A stretch of DNA of 64,000 nt from Sphaerisporangium aureirubrum (GTDB taxonomy: Bacteria > Actinomycetota > Actinomycetes > Streptosporangiales > Streptosporangiaceae): contig NZ_JBHSRF010000032.1 in NCBI RefSeq assembly GCF_042658925.1, positions 1 to 64,000 of the forward strand, written 5' to 3'. The notes under the pieces were generated by a model. It saw only the letters and a list, made by a program, of their open reading frames with translations. It made no database searches and was not told the origin of the DNA. Shown in pieces: positions 41,727-51,400 of this stretch (its first letter is position 1; every line of letters begins with the position of its first letter). The translations under genes and the position numbers were made by a program.

Positions 41727-43820
41727 TCACGAGGTGAAACCGTCCAGAAAGGGACTGGGGTTGCCATGCCAAGAGACATAAAGCCGTTCCCGGGCCCTGG
41801 TGCACGCGACGAACAGAAGGCAACGTTCACGCTGCAGATCCTGAACATAGGTCACCGCGTCCTCCTCAAGAGGGGTGACAGCGCTCGACGAGGGCATCGC
41901 GTGCTCCCCCACCCCGACGACCGCGACGCACCGGAACTCCAGCCCTTTCATCCGGTGCATGGACCCGGCGCGCACCATCCCGTCGGCGCCCGGCGCCTTG
42001 GCGAGAGAATGGGCGGGCATACCCGCCTCGACGAGGACGGCGACGGCGGAATCCGCCAACATGTTGGATCTCGCCGCGATGCCGATCTCCTCTGGCTCGA
42101 CCCCCATATCACGCCATTCACGGACCTTCCGCTGGAGCGCGTCCAGTTCTTCCTTCTGCGTGCGGAATCCGCGCAGCTCAGGCGGATAGCCATGCACCTG
42201 CGACCGGTAACCGGCCACCGAATCGAGGCCGCCGTCCATGTCGTCGACGGCCTCGCCGCGGAGCATGCCAAGGCTCCAGCCGAGGATCTCGGCCGTTGTC
42301 CGGTAGTTGACGGTGAGGCGTGACGATCGTCCCGTAACCCTGATGCCGACGTCCCGCAGCGAGACGCGATTGCTGTAGATGCGCTGGTGTGTGTCTCCGG
42401 CGAGGAACAGATCGTCCGGCCCTTCGTTTGCCGCTGCGCGCAGGAACCGCCACTGCACCGGGTGCAGGTCCTGCGCTTCGTCGACGACGATGTGCCGGTA
42501 CGGCTTGTCGGCACGCTCGTCGAGCAGCCTGGTGGCCTCGATGCAGATCGTCTCGTGTGTCCAGACGCGCCGACGCTTCAGTTCCTCTTCGAACTCCCAG
42601 ATCGCCTGCCAGAGCTCGGCCCTTTGCCGGGTGCCGAGCCGACGCCCCCGACCTTCACGTTTGGCGGCCAGGTACTCGGCGGCGTTCGTAACCCGCTGGG
42701 CAAGCACCACATGTCGCCATTCCTCGGCCAGGAACGTCTCGGTGAAGGACACGTCGAGCCTCTTGACGATCCGGCGCCAGATCTCCCTCTCCTCCTTGTC
42801 CCGCAGGATCGCAGGCCGCCCATGCCGCTCGGCGAAGATCTGGTAGGAGAGCTGGTCGACGTGACGCACCTCGACGCGGTCACGGACCGCCGCGGAGTCG
42901 GCCAGCAGCCGCATCCCGGCCTCCAGGGACGCCGACAACGTCGAGGTGAACGTGGTCACCAGGACGGGACCCGAGCCGAGCCGTGCCAGGTGGTGAGCTC
43001 GGTGCAGAGCCACGACCGTCTTGCCGGTACCCGGCCCTCCAGTGACGCGCGCCGGACCACCAAAAGTACCGTTTGCGATCTCGTACTGCGCGGGGTGCAG
43101 GTAGACGCGCCACAGCGCGAAGGGGTGACGGAACACCTCCATGAGTTCCCGCGGCCCGTCGACCAGCACCACCCGCTCGGGGGTGCGCTTCACAGCCGCG
43201 GCGAGGTCTTCGGTGTCGTAGGGCTTCGGCGTCGGCGCGGCGCCTAGTTCGGCCCACACCTGCTCGGGACTGAGACCGGCCGCAAGGCCGTACAGAACAT
43301 GCCACTGGTTCTGCGGAAGGAACGCCTCCGAGGCCTCCAACTGGCTGACATGGGTGAGCGCCCGCGCGAAGGCCAACGTCTGTTCGTCGACGCCGAGCCG
43401 CGCCAGATCGACATCGGCGACGTGCTTGAACAGTAGTTCCGATGTCGTGGCGGAGTGACGGACGAGGTCGGGCAGCGTGGCGTCGATCGCCGCCACGTCG
43501 CGTATCTCGATGCGTCCGGTCGCCGCGTTGACCGAGGCTCGCCGACGCTCGGCCCAGGCGATGGCCTCGTCATGCGGGAGTACCTTCAGTAACGTAAAGG
43601 TGTCCCCGCTTTCCGGAGCGAGGATGACGCCGCGCCAGAAGAGGTCGATGCGAATGGTGCGAAAGCGTTCGTCAAGGGCGTTGCGCAACTTCTCCAGGTG
43701 CAGTCCGGCGTGTGTGGCCTGCTCGAACTTCGCGAAGACGTCCTCGACACGGTCCTGAACGGACCGTTCCAGCTTGCTGAAATCCCGGAGGAACTCCTTG
43801 TAGATCCCGAGCTTCGCCAC
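41727..43820 (-). CDS. UvrD-type helicase with N-terminal RelE/ParE-like domain
   Basis: A 697-aa protein. Residues 1-85 resemble the RelE/ParE toxin fold: MAKLGIYKEFLRDFSKLERS, LHLEKLRNALDERFRTIRID, TFTLLKVLPHDEAIAWA. A linker of about 150 residues follows, then a superfamily I helicase: Walker A VTGGPGTGKTVVALHRA, motif II HIVVDEAQDLHPVQW, motif III LFLAGDTHQRIYS and motif VI VACTRARERLYVSWHG. Similar fused proteins occur in other actinomycetes but have no assigned function. The GTG at 43820 has AAGGAG six bases upstream. It lies between the kinase and DUF262 genes in one leftward series. Confidence 0.85.
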   Translation of the reverse strand: MAKLGIYKEFLRDFSKLERSVQDRVEDVFAKFEQATHAGLHLEKLRNALDERFRTIRIDLFWRGVILAPESGDTFTLLKVLPHDEAIAWAERRRASVNAATGRIEIRDVAAIDATLPDLVRHSATTSELLFKHVADVDLARLGVDEQTLAFARALTHVSQLEASEAFLPQNQWHVLYGLAAGLSPEQVWAELGAAPTPKPYDTEDLAAAVKRTPERVVLVDGPRELMEVFRHPFALWRVYLHPAQYEIANGTFGGPARVTGGPGTGKTVVALHRAHHLARLGSGPVLVTTFTSTLSASLEAGMRLLADSAAVRDRVEVRHVDQLSYQIFAERHGRPAILRDKEEREIWRRIVKRLDVSFTETFLAEEWRHVVLAQRVTNAAEYLAAKREGRGRRLGTRQRAELWQAIWEFEEELKRRRVWTHETICIEATRLLDERADKPYRHIVVDEAQDLHPVQWRFLRAAANEGPDDLFLAGDTHQRIYSNRVSLRDVGIRVTGRSSRLTVNYRTTAEILGWSLGMLRGEAVDDMDGGLDSVAGYRSQVHGYPPELRGFRTQKEELDALQRKVREWRDMGVEPEEIGIAARSNMLADSAVAVLVEAGMPAHSLAKAPGADGMVRAGSMHRMKGLEFRCVAVVGVGEHAMPSSSAVTPLEEDAVTYVQDLQRERCLLFVACTRARERLYVSWHGNPSPFLDGFTS

Positions 43821-43910
43821 GCCACTCCTTGGTGAAAATCCTTGCCATACACGCTAAAGGGTCCATCGGCTACCCGCCCATGGGCGTTAGCATTCGCCCG
43901 GGAATCGTTG

Positions 43911-45467
43911 TCAGCTCTCGTCACCGATGCCGTGCAGCACATCCCGGACCTTGCGCAGATTGGGATGGCGCGGGCCGTACCGGCGTTCGAGGTCGGGCAG
44001 CAGATCACCGAGAGTGCGTCGCGCCTGGAAGCGGTTGCCGGAGCCCAGTTCGAGCAGGCCGATCTGCCGGCGCAGTTCCAGGACGCGGTCCTCGTCCACG
44101 CCGTAGCTCTTCTCGTCGTCGAGCAGCTGCCCGAGTTGTGCCAGCGCCAGGCTGGTCTCGCCCACGACGGCGTGACAGTTCGCCTCCATCAGCCGGCAAC
44201 GGAGCACGAGGTCGTCCGCCGGACCTCCGCTCTCGGCGAGGTCCGAGGCGAGTTCGGCGAAGGCGGGGGCGGCACGGCGGTAGTCGCCGCCAAGGAACAG
44301 CACGTCGGCGAGCTCGATGCGTATCTCGATCACGTCTGGGTGTCGCGAACCGAGCGCGCCGACGACGGTCTCCATGAGCCCGGCCAGCACCTCGGCCGCC
44401 TGGCCGAACCGGGACTCGGCTTTGAGCGCCTCCGCCCGCTTCCGGGTCATCGCGATCTCATGGACGTCAATCGGCACGGCCGGCGTCAGAGGCCGTACCG
44501 GCTCGTTCCGTTGCTTCGCCTGTGCCCGCGAAGGTGGGCCGACGCGTCCGACCACAGTGGCGTACATGCGCAATGGGTAGGGCGTGGTGAGATCGACGTA
44601 TCCCGGGAACGGCGGCAGTTCCTCGCAGAAGGTGAGCAACTCCGCGTATACCTCGTCGGCGGAGGCGGGCCGGTCATCGGGGTTCTTGGCGAGCAGCCGG
44701 AGGACGAGCTGTTCCAGCTCCTCTGGAACACCGTCCCTGCGGGCGCGCAAGGACTGCGGCGACCGGTCGGTGTGGTTGCGCATCGAAGCGAGCGGTGTGT
44801 CGCCCTTGAACTGGTTGTTCTTGGCGAGCATCTCGTCCAGCACCACGCCGAGCGAGTACAGGTCGGTCTTCGGCCCGACGATGTCTGCGGCAGCCTGTTC
44901 TGGGGCCATGTAATCAGGAGTACCGAGGACCACGCCGGTCCGGGTCAGCTTGGTCTCGCTGGACGACAGTGCCGCGGCCACGCCGAAATCGAGCACTTTG
45001 ACGGTGCCGTCGGGGCAGAGCATGATGTTGCCCGGTTTGAGGTCCCGGTGCACCAGCGACCGGGCATGGGCGGCGGACAGGACGGAGCACACCTGCGCGG
45101 CGACGGCGGCCGCCCATTCGACGGGGATCTCACCGGCTTCGCGTATCTCGTCGAGCAGGTCCGACAGAGAGCAGCCGTCGATGTGCTGCATGACCAGGTA
45201 GAGGTTCTCGCCGCGAGATCCGCAATCGTAGACCGCGGGGACGCCGGGGTGCTCCAGCCGCGCGGTGATCCGCGACTCCCGGACGAACCGCTGCGTGAGC
45301 TCCTTGTCCGGCTTGCCGTCGGGCAGCCTGTCGATCCGGATGAACTTGACCGCCACCGGCCGGTCGAGGCGTTTGTCATAGCCGAACCAGACCTCCCCCA
45401 TCCCTCCGGACCGACGGGACAGCGGATCCAGCTCGTATCGATCACCGATAATCGTCCGGCGATCCAT
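43911..45467 (-). CDS. Ser/Thr protein kinase with C-terminal helical repeats
   Basis: A 518-aa cytoplasmic kinase with no membrane helix. Residues 10-275 are the kinase domain: a weak glycine loop (LSRRSGGMGEVWFGYD), VAVKFIRI, VHRDLKPGNIML, VKVLDFGVAAAL and LGTPDYMAPEQ. The last 180 residues are TPR-like helices (AEALKAESRFGQAAEVLAGL, RHPDVIEIRIELADVLFLGG, YRRAAPAFAELA). The ATG at 45467 is preferred; an upstream ATG at 45494 is possible. It lies 251 bp downstream of drmC, in the same direction, and may connect DISARM with the helicase and DUF262 genes. Confidence 0.85.
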   Translation of the reverse strand: MDRRTIIGDRYELDPLSRRSGGMGEVWFGYDKRLDRPVAVKFIRIDRLPDGKPDKELTQRFVRESRITARLEHPGVPAVYDCGSRGENLYLVMQHIDGCSLSDLLDEIREAGEIPVEWAAAVAAQVCSVLSAAHARSLVHRDLKPGNIMLCPDGTVKVLDFGVAAALSSSETKLTRTGVVLGTPDYMAPEQAAADIVGPKTDLYSLGVVLDEMLAKNNQFKGDTPLASMRNHTDRSPQSLRARRDGVPEELEQLVLRLLAKNPDDRPASADEVYAELLTFCEELPPFPGYVDLTTPYPLRMYATVVGRVGPPSRAQAKQRNEPVRPLTPAVPIDVHEIAMTRKRAEALKAESRFGQAAEVLAGLMETVVGALGSRHPDVIEIRIELADVLFLGGDYRRAAPAFAELASDLAESGGPADDLVLRCRLMEANCHAVVGETSLALAQLGQLLDDEKSYGVDEDRVLELRRQIGLLELGSGNRFQARRTLGDLLPDLERRYGPRHPNLRKVRDVLHGIGDES

Positions 45468-45718
45468 ACCGGCCCGCCTTTCTTGTAAGGCCATAACGCA
45501 AGAAACTACACGATCAATGCCAGAGGTCGCAGGCGTCGTCCGCCACGCGCCCACCGGTAACGCGTACGTATCATTCCGCTGTTTCCCCCGCCACGGTCCC
45601 ACCCCCTCGTCGCGATCACATTGGCGGGCGCGTTCCAGAGCATAAATCTGGCGCGGGCTTACTTTTAGCATCATTTGAGGCCAATGCACTTTTTGCGCGT
45701 AGGTTCGTACTGGTTTCA

Positions 45719-46492
45719 TCATTGCAGCCGTTCCAGTACCCCTTTGGCGCGAAGCTCCGCCACGTGCTCGGCGGCACGCGCGGGAGCCGTCCCGCCCCGG
45801 ACGAGCAGGCCGGCCTCGATGTTCTTTCCGACCCCGGACTGTGTCAGGTTGGCGCTGGACACCAGCAGGACCCGCCGGTCGGCCACCGCCAGCTTGGCGT
45901 GCATCTTGGCTCCCTGCTCGGGCCGCTTGCCCGGTGGCCAGTGCCAGACCTCTGCTCCGGGGACCGACGCGAACGCCAGGGCCGGTTCCGACCCAGCGAG
46001 GGCGCTCCCCGCCCCTTGCAGGGTCTCGACCACCACCATGACCGACACCCCGCGGGCTACCGCGGCGGTGAGCGCCTTCAGCAGCGGCTCGTAGGGCTTG
46101 GCCGAGTACGTCATGAGCAGCAGCTCACGGGTTGCTTCGGCGACGAGTTCGACCAGCACCCGTCCTGTGGCGCGGACCGGCACCTCGTGGGTGCCGGGTC
46201 CGCTCCACACGGACTCGACCTGAAAACCCGCCTCACGTGACGCCCATCCCGCCGCGGCGCCTCTGATGTACGCACCCGCCTCGGCGGCGGTGAGCGCCGC
46301 CGCGTCCATGGCGTCCAGCACCCGCCGCGTGATCTCCGGCCACTCCGGAAGCGGGACGGCGTGTACTACGGCCTCAGGGGGAAGCGCCTGGCCCACCGCC
46401 AGGCCGAGCGTTCCCGTGTAGAGCGCCCCGAGCCGCACCAGGGCCTCGTCCACGGCCGCCGCGAAGTCCCCGCTCACCGAACCGGCCCCCAC
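45719..46492 (-). CDS. drmC: DISARM phospholipase D-like protein DrmC
   Basis: A 257-aa PLD-superfamily protein, the last gene of the class 1 DISARM operon. One HxK motif is clear near the end (KMHAKLAVADRRVLLVSSAN), with LLLMTYSAKPYEPLLKALTA before it. DrmC is reported to be dispensable for DISARM protection in the system where it was tested. The start is uncertain: GTG at 46492, 13 bases after the drmB stop, or GTG at 46477 with a G-rich site. Confidence 0.87.
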   Translation of the reverse strand: MGAGSVSGDFAAAVDEALVRLGALYTGTLGLAVGQALPPEAVVHAVPLPEWPEITRRVLDAMDAAALTAAEAGAYIRGAAAGWASREAGFQVESVWSGPGTHEVPVRATGRVLVELVAEATRELLLMTYSAKPYEPLLKALTAAVARGVSVMVVVETLQGAGSALAGSEPALAFASVPGAEVWHWPPGKRPEQGAKMHAKLAVADRRVLLVSSANLTQSGVGKNIEAGLLVRGGTAPARAAEHVAELRAKGVLERLQ

Positions 46493-46505
46493 GGCGGGCG
46501 TGCCG

Positions 46506-48410
46506 TCACGGCAGGTCCGCGAACATCGCCAGGCCGGGCGTGTCGATCGGGACGACAAAGCGCCGGTCGAGGAAGCGGTTGCCGCGCTCGCACGTGGTCT
46601 CCGACACGAAGAGGCAGGCGTGGCAGGCGGCACCGTGCAGGAAGTCCTCGGGATCGCACGGCAGCCGCTCGGCGCACAGCGGGTCGGAGGAGCAGTGCCG
46701 GGCCTCGGCGAGGGCGCGGCGGGTCAGCCGTACCAGCTCGTCAGGTTCGGCCAGCGAGACCAGTCCGCCGAGTGTGCCCTCGGCGTCGGGCACCGCCGTG
46801 TAGATAAGGATGCCGCCGCGGGGGTCGTCCTCGTCGCCGGCGTAGACGCGTTCGGCGAGGCTGGCGGAGTTGTACCCGCACTCCAGCGCGATCGTGCGGA
46901 TCATCAGGTGCGACAGCGTGTGCAGGACGTAGAAGCGCGCACCGGGCCACCCCTGGTACCGGGTCTCCTCGTTGAACGGCTGTCCGGTGCGCGCCGAGTA
47001 CCGGTACTCCCTGAAGCGGCCGTACGCCTCGTAGTGCAGCCGGATGGCACGCGAGCCAGCGACCCGCTCCTCCCAGTCCACCAGGAGTTCCTCGGGCAGC
47101 CGCAGAAAGATGCCCTCTCCCCGCACCTCGCTGGCAGGCACCCACGTGGGCTTCGAACGGGAGAGAGGCGCCCTGGTGACGAGGTTCGGGTCGTCGGGGT
47201 CGGGGGCGTCCAGGCGGGTGAAGCCGATCATCGCGCGTACCTCGCGCACCCGCTCCACCTGGACCACGTCCGAATAGAACCCTTTGAGAAGGTTCGGCAC
47301 GCCGTCGGGGTGGCGGTAGGCGGCGAACTCATCGCCCGGCTCGGGCAGCGCGATGCCGGAGAACACCCGCCATTCGGGGGTGCGCAGGTCGGGGTAGCCC
47401 TCGGGCTCCTTCCCGGCGGCCGGCTCTGGCGCCGCGCGGTGGCGTTCGATCGCGTCCCAGAGCTCGTCGTCGTCCCACTGCTCGAATTCCTGCTTCAGCG
47501 GGGCCACCGACCGCATGAACGGCATCATCTGCTGCCCGGCGATGTGTTGCAGGTTCTCCCAGAACCGCTCTACCTTGGCGTCGAGCTCACCCGCCCCGGC
47601 CTGGGGGACCGCCAGCGCGGACAGGGTCTGCGCGAACCACTGATTGGACGCGCCGACGACCAGCACATGCAGTTGCCTGGCGCAGCCGCCAAAAACACCG
47701 AGGTGAGGGTGGCGGCCACGGCAGCGTGGGAGGTGCTCCTGGCCGCGCCTGCCCATCACCTCACGGATATTGCGGTTGGCCGGGCACCGCTGGCAGGCGA
47801 TGCGCACGTTGGCGCCGAGATTGCCACCGTAGTCCTCCATCAGCAGGTTCGGCTTCTCCACCGCCGGACACTTTCCGCCCTCGTGCACGAACTCCAGGTA
47901 GGGGAAGTCGTCCAGGTGTCCCGCCGTGCACGCGACGACGAACCGTGCGCCGACCACGAGGTTCTTCTTGCGGCCCTTGCCGCACTCGTGGAAGAACCGC
48001 GCCTCGTGCGGCTTGTTCGGCTTGTCGTTCTCGAAGCCGAACACCTGTGAGTCGATGCGGGCGAGCAGGTTGCACGCGGTGCACCGCATCCAGCTCGGGA
48101 ACGGCATCACCGGAGTGCCGGTGCGCGCCGCCTCGCCATTGGGGTCCTGGTCCGTACCGGGGAGCCACGGGGCTGCCTTGAGCTCTTTCACGGTCCTGCT
48201 GAGCACCGCCTGCACGGCCGCGAGCAGCCGGGGCTCGACGATCACGGCGGGGGTGTCCTTGAGGGATTCGTATTTCCAGTCCTCCAGCCCTTTGACCAGG
48301 ACGGAGAAGTTCGGCAGGTCGACCAGCGAGCCCACGCCGGAGGTGAACATCAGGTGGCTGGGACGGACCGATCCGACCCGTCGCCGGTACCGCGAGAAGT
48401 CGGCCATCAC
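46506..48410 (-). CDS. drmB: DISARM DUF1998 protein DrmB
   Basis: A 634-aa protein that forms a complex with the DrmA helicase and helps load it on foreign DNA. DUF1998 lies in the C-terminal half around LHTLSHLMIRTIALECGYNS and AERVYAGDEDDPRGGILIYT. Cysteine pairs suitable for zinc are seen (MRCTACNLLAR, ACQRCPANR, ACHACLF). The start overlaps the drmA stop (GTGATG), so translation is coupled. Length and order match class 1 DISARM. Confidence 0.92.
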   Translation of the reverse strand: MMADFSRYRRRVGSVRPSHLMFTSGVGSLVDLPNFSVLVKGLEDWKYESLKDTPAVIVEPRLLAAVQAVLSRTVKELKAAPWLPGTDQDPNGEAARTGTPVMPFPSWMRCTACNLLARIDSQVFGFENDKPNKPHEARFFHECGKGRKKNLVVGARFVVACTAGHLDDFPYLEFVHEGGKCPAVEKPNLLMEDYGGNLGANVRIACQRCPANRNIREVMGRRGQEHLPRCRGRHPHLGVFGGCARQLHVLVVGASNQWFAQTLSALAVPQAGAGELDAKVERFWENLQHIAGQQMMPFMRSVAPLKQEFEQWDDDELWDAIERHRAAPEPAAGKEPEGYPDLRTPEWRVFSGIALPEPGDEFAAYRHPDGVPNLLKGFYSDVVQVERVREVRAMIGFTRLDAPDPDDPNLVTRAPLSRSKPTWVPASEVRGEGIFLRLPEELLVDWEERVAGSRAIRLHYEAYGRFREYRYSARTGQPFNEETRYQGWPGARFYVLHTLSHLMIRTIALECGYNSASLAERVYAGDEDDPRGGILIYTAVPDAEGTLGGLVSLAEPDELVRLTRRALAEARHCSSDPLCAERLPCDPEDFLHGAACHACLFVSETTCERGNRFLDRRFVVPIDTPGLAMFADLP

Positions 48411-51400
48411 TTGCCCTGCCTCCCGATCGTGGACTCGCCCAGCTCATCGCCGACCGGTATGTCGGCGCTGTCGTCCTCCGCCTTCGGGGTGGCGAACACC
48501 CACGCCGTCGCGCCGACCGGCGATTCGAAGATCGCGCCACCGGACGGCAGCAGCAGATTGATGTCGTTCTCGGTCTCCCGCATGGAGTTGCCGACCGTCA
48601 TCAGGCCCCAGGGTCCGTTGCCCGACCGCTCGATCAGCCGCGCGACGGTCTCCTGCTTGGTGGTCCTGCGCTCGTAGCCGAGCCGCGCCGGCCCCTCCTT
48701 ACGCTGCGCCCACAGGTCGGTGACCGACTTGATCCGGGCGTCCAGGTACTCGCGGCCACGTGGTCCGCCGACCGCCTCCGCCCGGTGCAGCATCCGGGTG
48801 ATGACATGCCTTACGCGCTCGCCGTCCAACGGCACGTCCTCGGCGTCCCGGTTGCGCGAGTACGACTCGTCGATGTGCCGGACCGCCGCCACGAGCATCG
48901 CGGTCGTGCCCCGGTCCAGTGCCCGCCTGGTGTACGGCGTGACGGACAGGGCCTCCACCTGGCGGTAGAAGGTGGCGTGGTAGTGCTCGAAATCCTCGAA
49001 ATGCGCCAGATCACGGGGGCGCGACCAGTTGTACAGCGTGATGACCAGGCCGGGCCGCTCGGCGTCCCGGCCGACGCGCGAGGAGGCCTGGATGTACTCC
49101 GCGGTGTTCTTCGGCTGGCCGGTCACCACCATGAGGCCGAACCGGGAGACGTCCACGCCGACCTGCAACATCGATGTCGCCAGCACCACGTCCACGGGCT
49201 GCCGGTCGGCCGTGCGGTCGCTGCGGCGGGCCCGGTGGCGGTCGGCGAGCGCGTGCGCCTGCCTGCGCTTCCCCTTCTCGTCCTTCATGACGGCGGCTAC
49301 CTCCTCGCGGATCTCCGTCCGCCGCCGGGTGGTGTCGAGTTCGGAGTCGAAGCCGATCTCCAGCCGCTTGAGCACGTCGCTGATGTCGCCGGACGAGATG
49401 CGCGAGGTCAGCTCGACGATGTTGAGCAGGTCGACCCTGCTGAGCAGCCGGTCGGACAGTCCTTTGCGCCTTCCGTGCGTCCTGATGCGGGTCGTCACGT
49501 CGTCGTCGAGGTAGCGGCGCATGCCGGCCAGCTCGCGCGTGGCGTTGAAGTAGCCGACCACGGTCATGTACGGATCGGCGGTCTCGCCGTGCCGGTCGAA
49601 CATCGTCTGCCCGGCGATGAACAGGATCTCGGCGAGCCGGATCTCCGCGGACTTCAGGCGCACGCCGTGCGCGCAGACACCGAGGTAGCGCCGCCCGGGG
49701 GTCGTGGGCGTCACCGGAACCTGCCGGGAGAAGAAGGTGTCGGACACGTCTATGACCTGCGGTGGGAACACCGCGAGCCCTCGGCCGAAGACGCCGAGCA
49801 CCTGGCGCTCGGCCCGCTTGGTGGTCGCGGTGGACGCGACGATCTTGGGTCCGGTGGGCCGCCCGCCAACCTGCCAGGTGCACAGCTCGTCGATGGCGGC
49901 CTCGAACAGGCCGACCGTGGTGCCGAGCGCCCCGGAGATCAGATGCAGCTCGTCCTGGATGATCAGGTCCGGCGGACGTAATCGTACGACCGGGCGACTC
50001 GCCGCCTTGGGCAGCTTTCCCTTGGCGTGATGTCTCTCGCCGCAGCCGACGCGGTCGTCCAGGTCGTCGTGCCGGTAGCCATGCCGGGGACAGCGCTGGC
50101 TCACCCGCCCGAACAGGTGCCCGGCGAAGCCGCGCCATGGCAGTTGCGCCAGCTTGTCCACGGTGGCGATGACGAGGCTCGGCACCAGCCGGTAGATCTC
50201 CTCGTCCACGGTCAGGATCGGCAGCCCTTCCCTGCGGCTCTCGATCTCTCCTGGGTCGTCGAGCCGGGACGTCAGCATCCGGTCCTCGCCGAGCCTGGAG
50301 AACGGGCACAGGTCGCCGTCCCCCTCACGGCCGCGCCCGCAGTAGAGCAGCACGCGGCGGCGCTCCTGGTCGATCGCGAGGTTCCGGCCGGCGACGAGCT
50401 TCTCACCGCACCAGGGGCAGGTGAGCGTCTGCAGCACGTTGGCCCGGCGGCCGTCCGGCGCATCCCTGGCCTCGTGGATCTGCTTCTCGGCCTCGTCGAA
50501 CCAGTTGGGCGAGACCGCGTTGCCCACCCACAGCCCGATGCGGAACGGCTCCTCGCCCCAGGTGGCGGGGTTCCGGCGGCGCAACACCTCGGCCGCGCAC
50601 ACCAGAGCGGCGGCCCGCTGGAACTGCTGGGCGGTCAGCAGCCGGAGCGTGTAACGCATGAGCACGGCGACGCCTGACATGCCGTCGCGCGCGTCCGCGC
50701 CGGTGCCGGCGAGCCGTTGCAGCCGCCGGATCGCGAAGGTATAGGCGGTGAGGCCGAGGTACGCCTCGGTCTTGCCGCCGCCGGTCGGGAAGAAGAGCAG
50801 GTCGACGGTCGCCGTATGGTCGGCCGCGCGCTCCGGGTGAGCCGGGTCGGTCAGCGAGGGCAGGTTCAGCAGCACGAACGCGAGCTGGAACGGCCGCCAC
50901 GACGCCGCCTTGGCCCCCTGCTCGCCGATCTCCGCCATGGCTTCCTCGTAGGTCAGCCCCAGCTCGTCACGCAGCTTCGCCACGGCTGTGCGGCGGCGCT
51001 GCGACGCCATGGCCTCGTTGGAGAACCGGAACGCGGCGAGCGCCTGCTGATGCAGCCCAGTGGTGAAGCCCGGCCGGCCGCTGAGCAACGCGATTCCGGT
51101 CTCGATGCGACGGGCGGCCTGGCGGGCCTTGAAGACCGCCAGCGTGGCGGCCTCGCGCAGCGGCTCCGGCAAGCCGGGGATACGCCTCTCCTGAACGTCC
51201 AGCCAGGCGGCGTACCCCGTCGCCAGCGGCATCAGCCCGGCCGCCAGTTCGTCGGGCGGGTCGGTGGCCAGGGCGTCCATCGACAACTCCACTCCCGCGA
51301 GCGGGGTGCCTTCGCCCACGGGAGCGACCGTTGCGGGGACGTCGTGAACCGGCAGCCAGGTGGTGCACAACTCGGAGGCGCGGCGCTGCCCATCGGGCAC

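Noticed and set aside
46500..48050. 516-codon + strand frame opposite drmB (and similar ones opposite the kinase at 43842 and drmD at 57650)
   Set aside because: No domain is readable and the opposite strand encodes recognised DISARM and kinase proteins; typical third-position GC artefacts.
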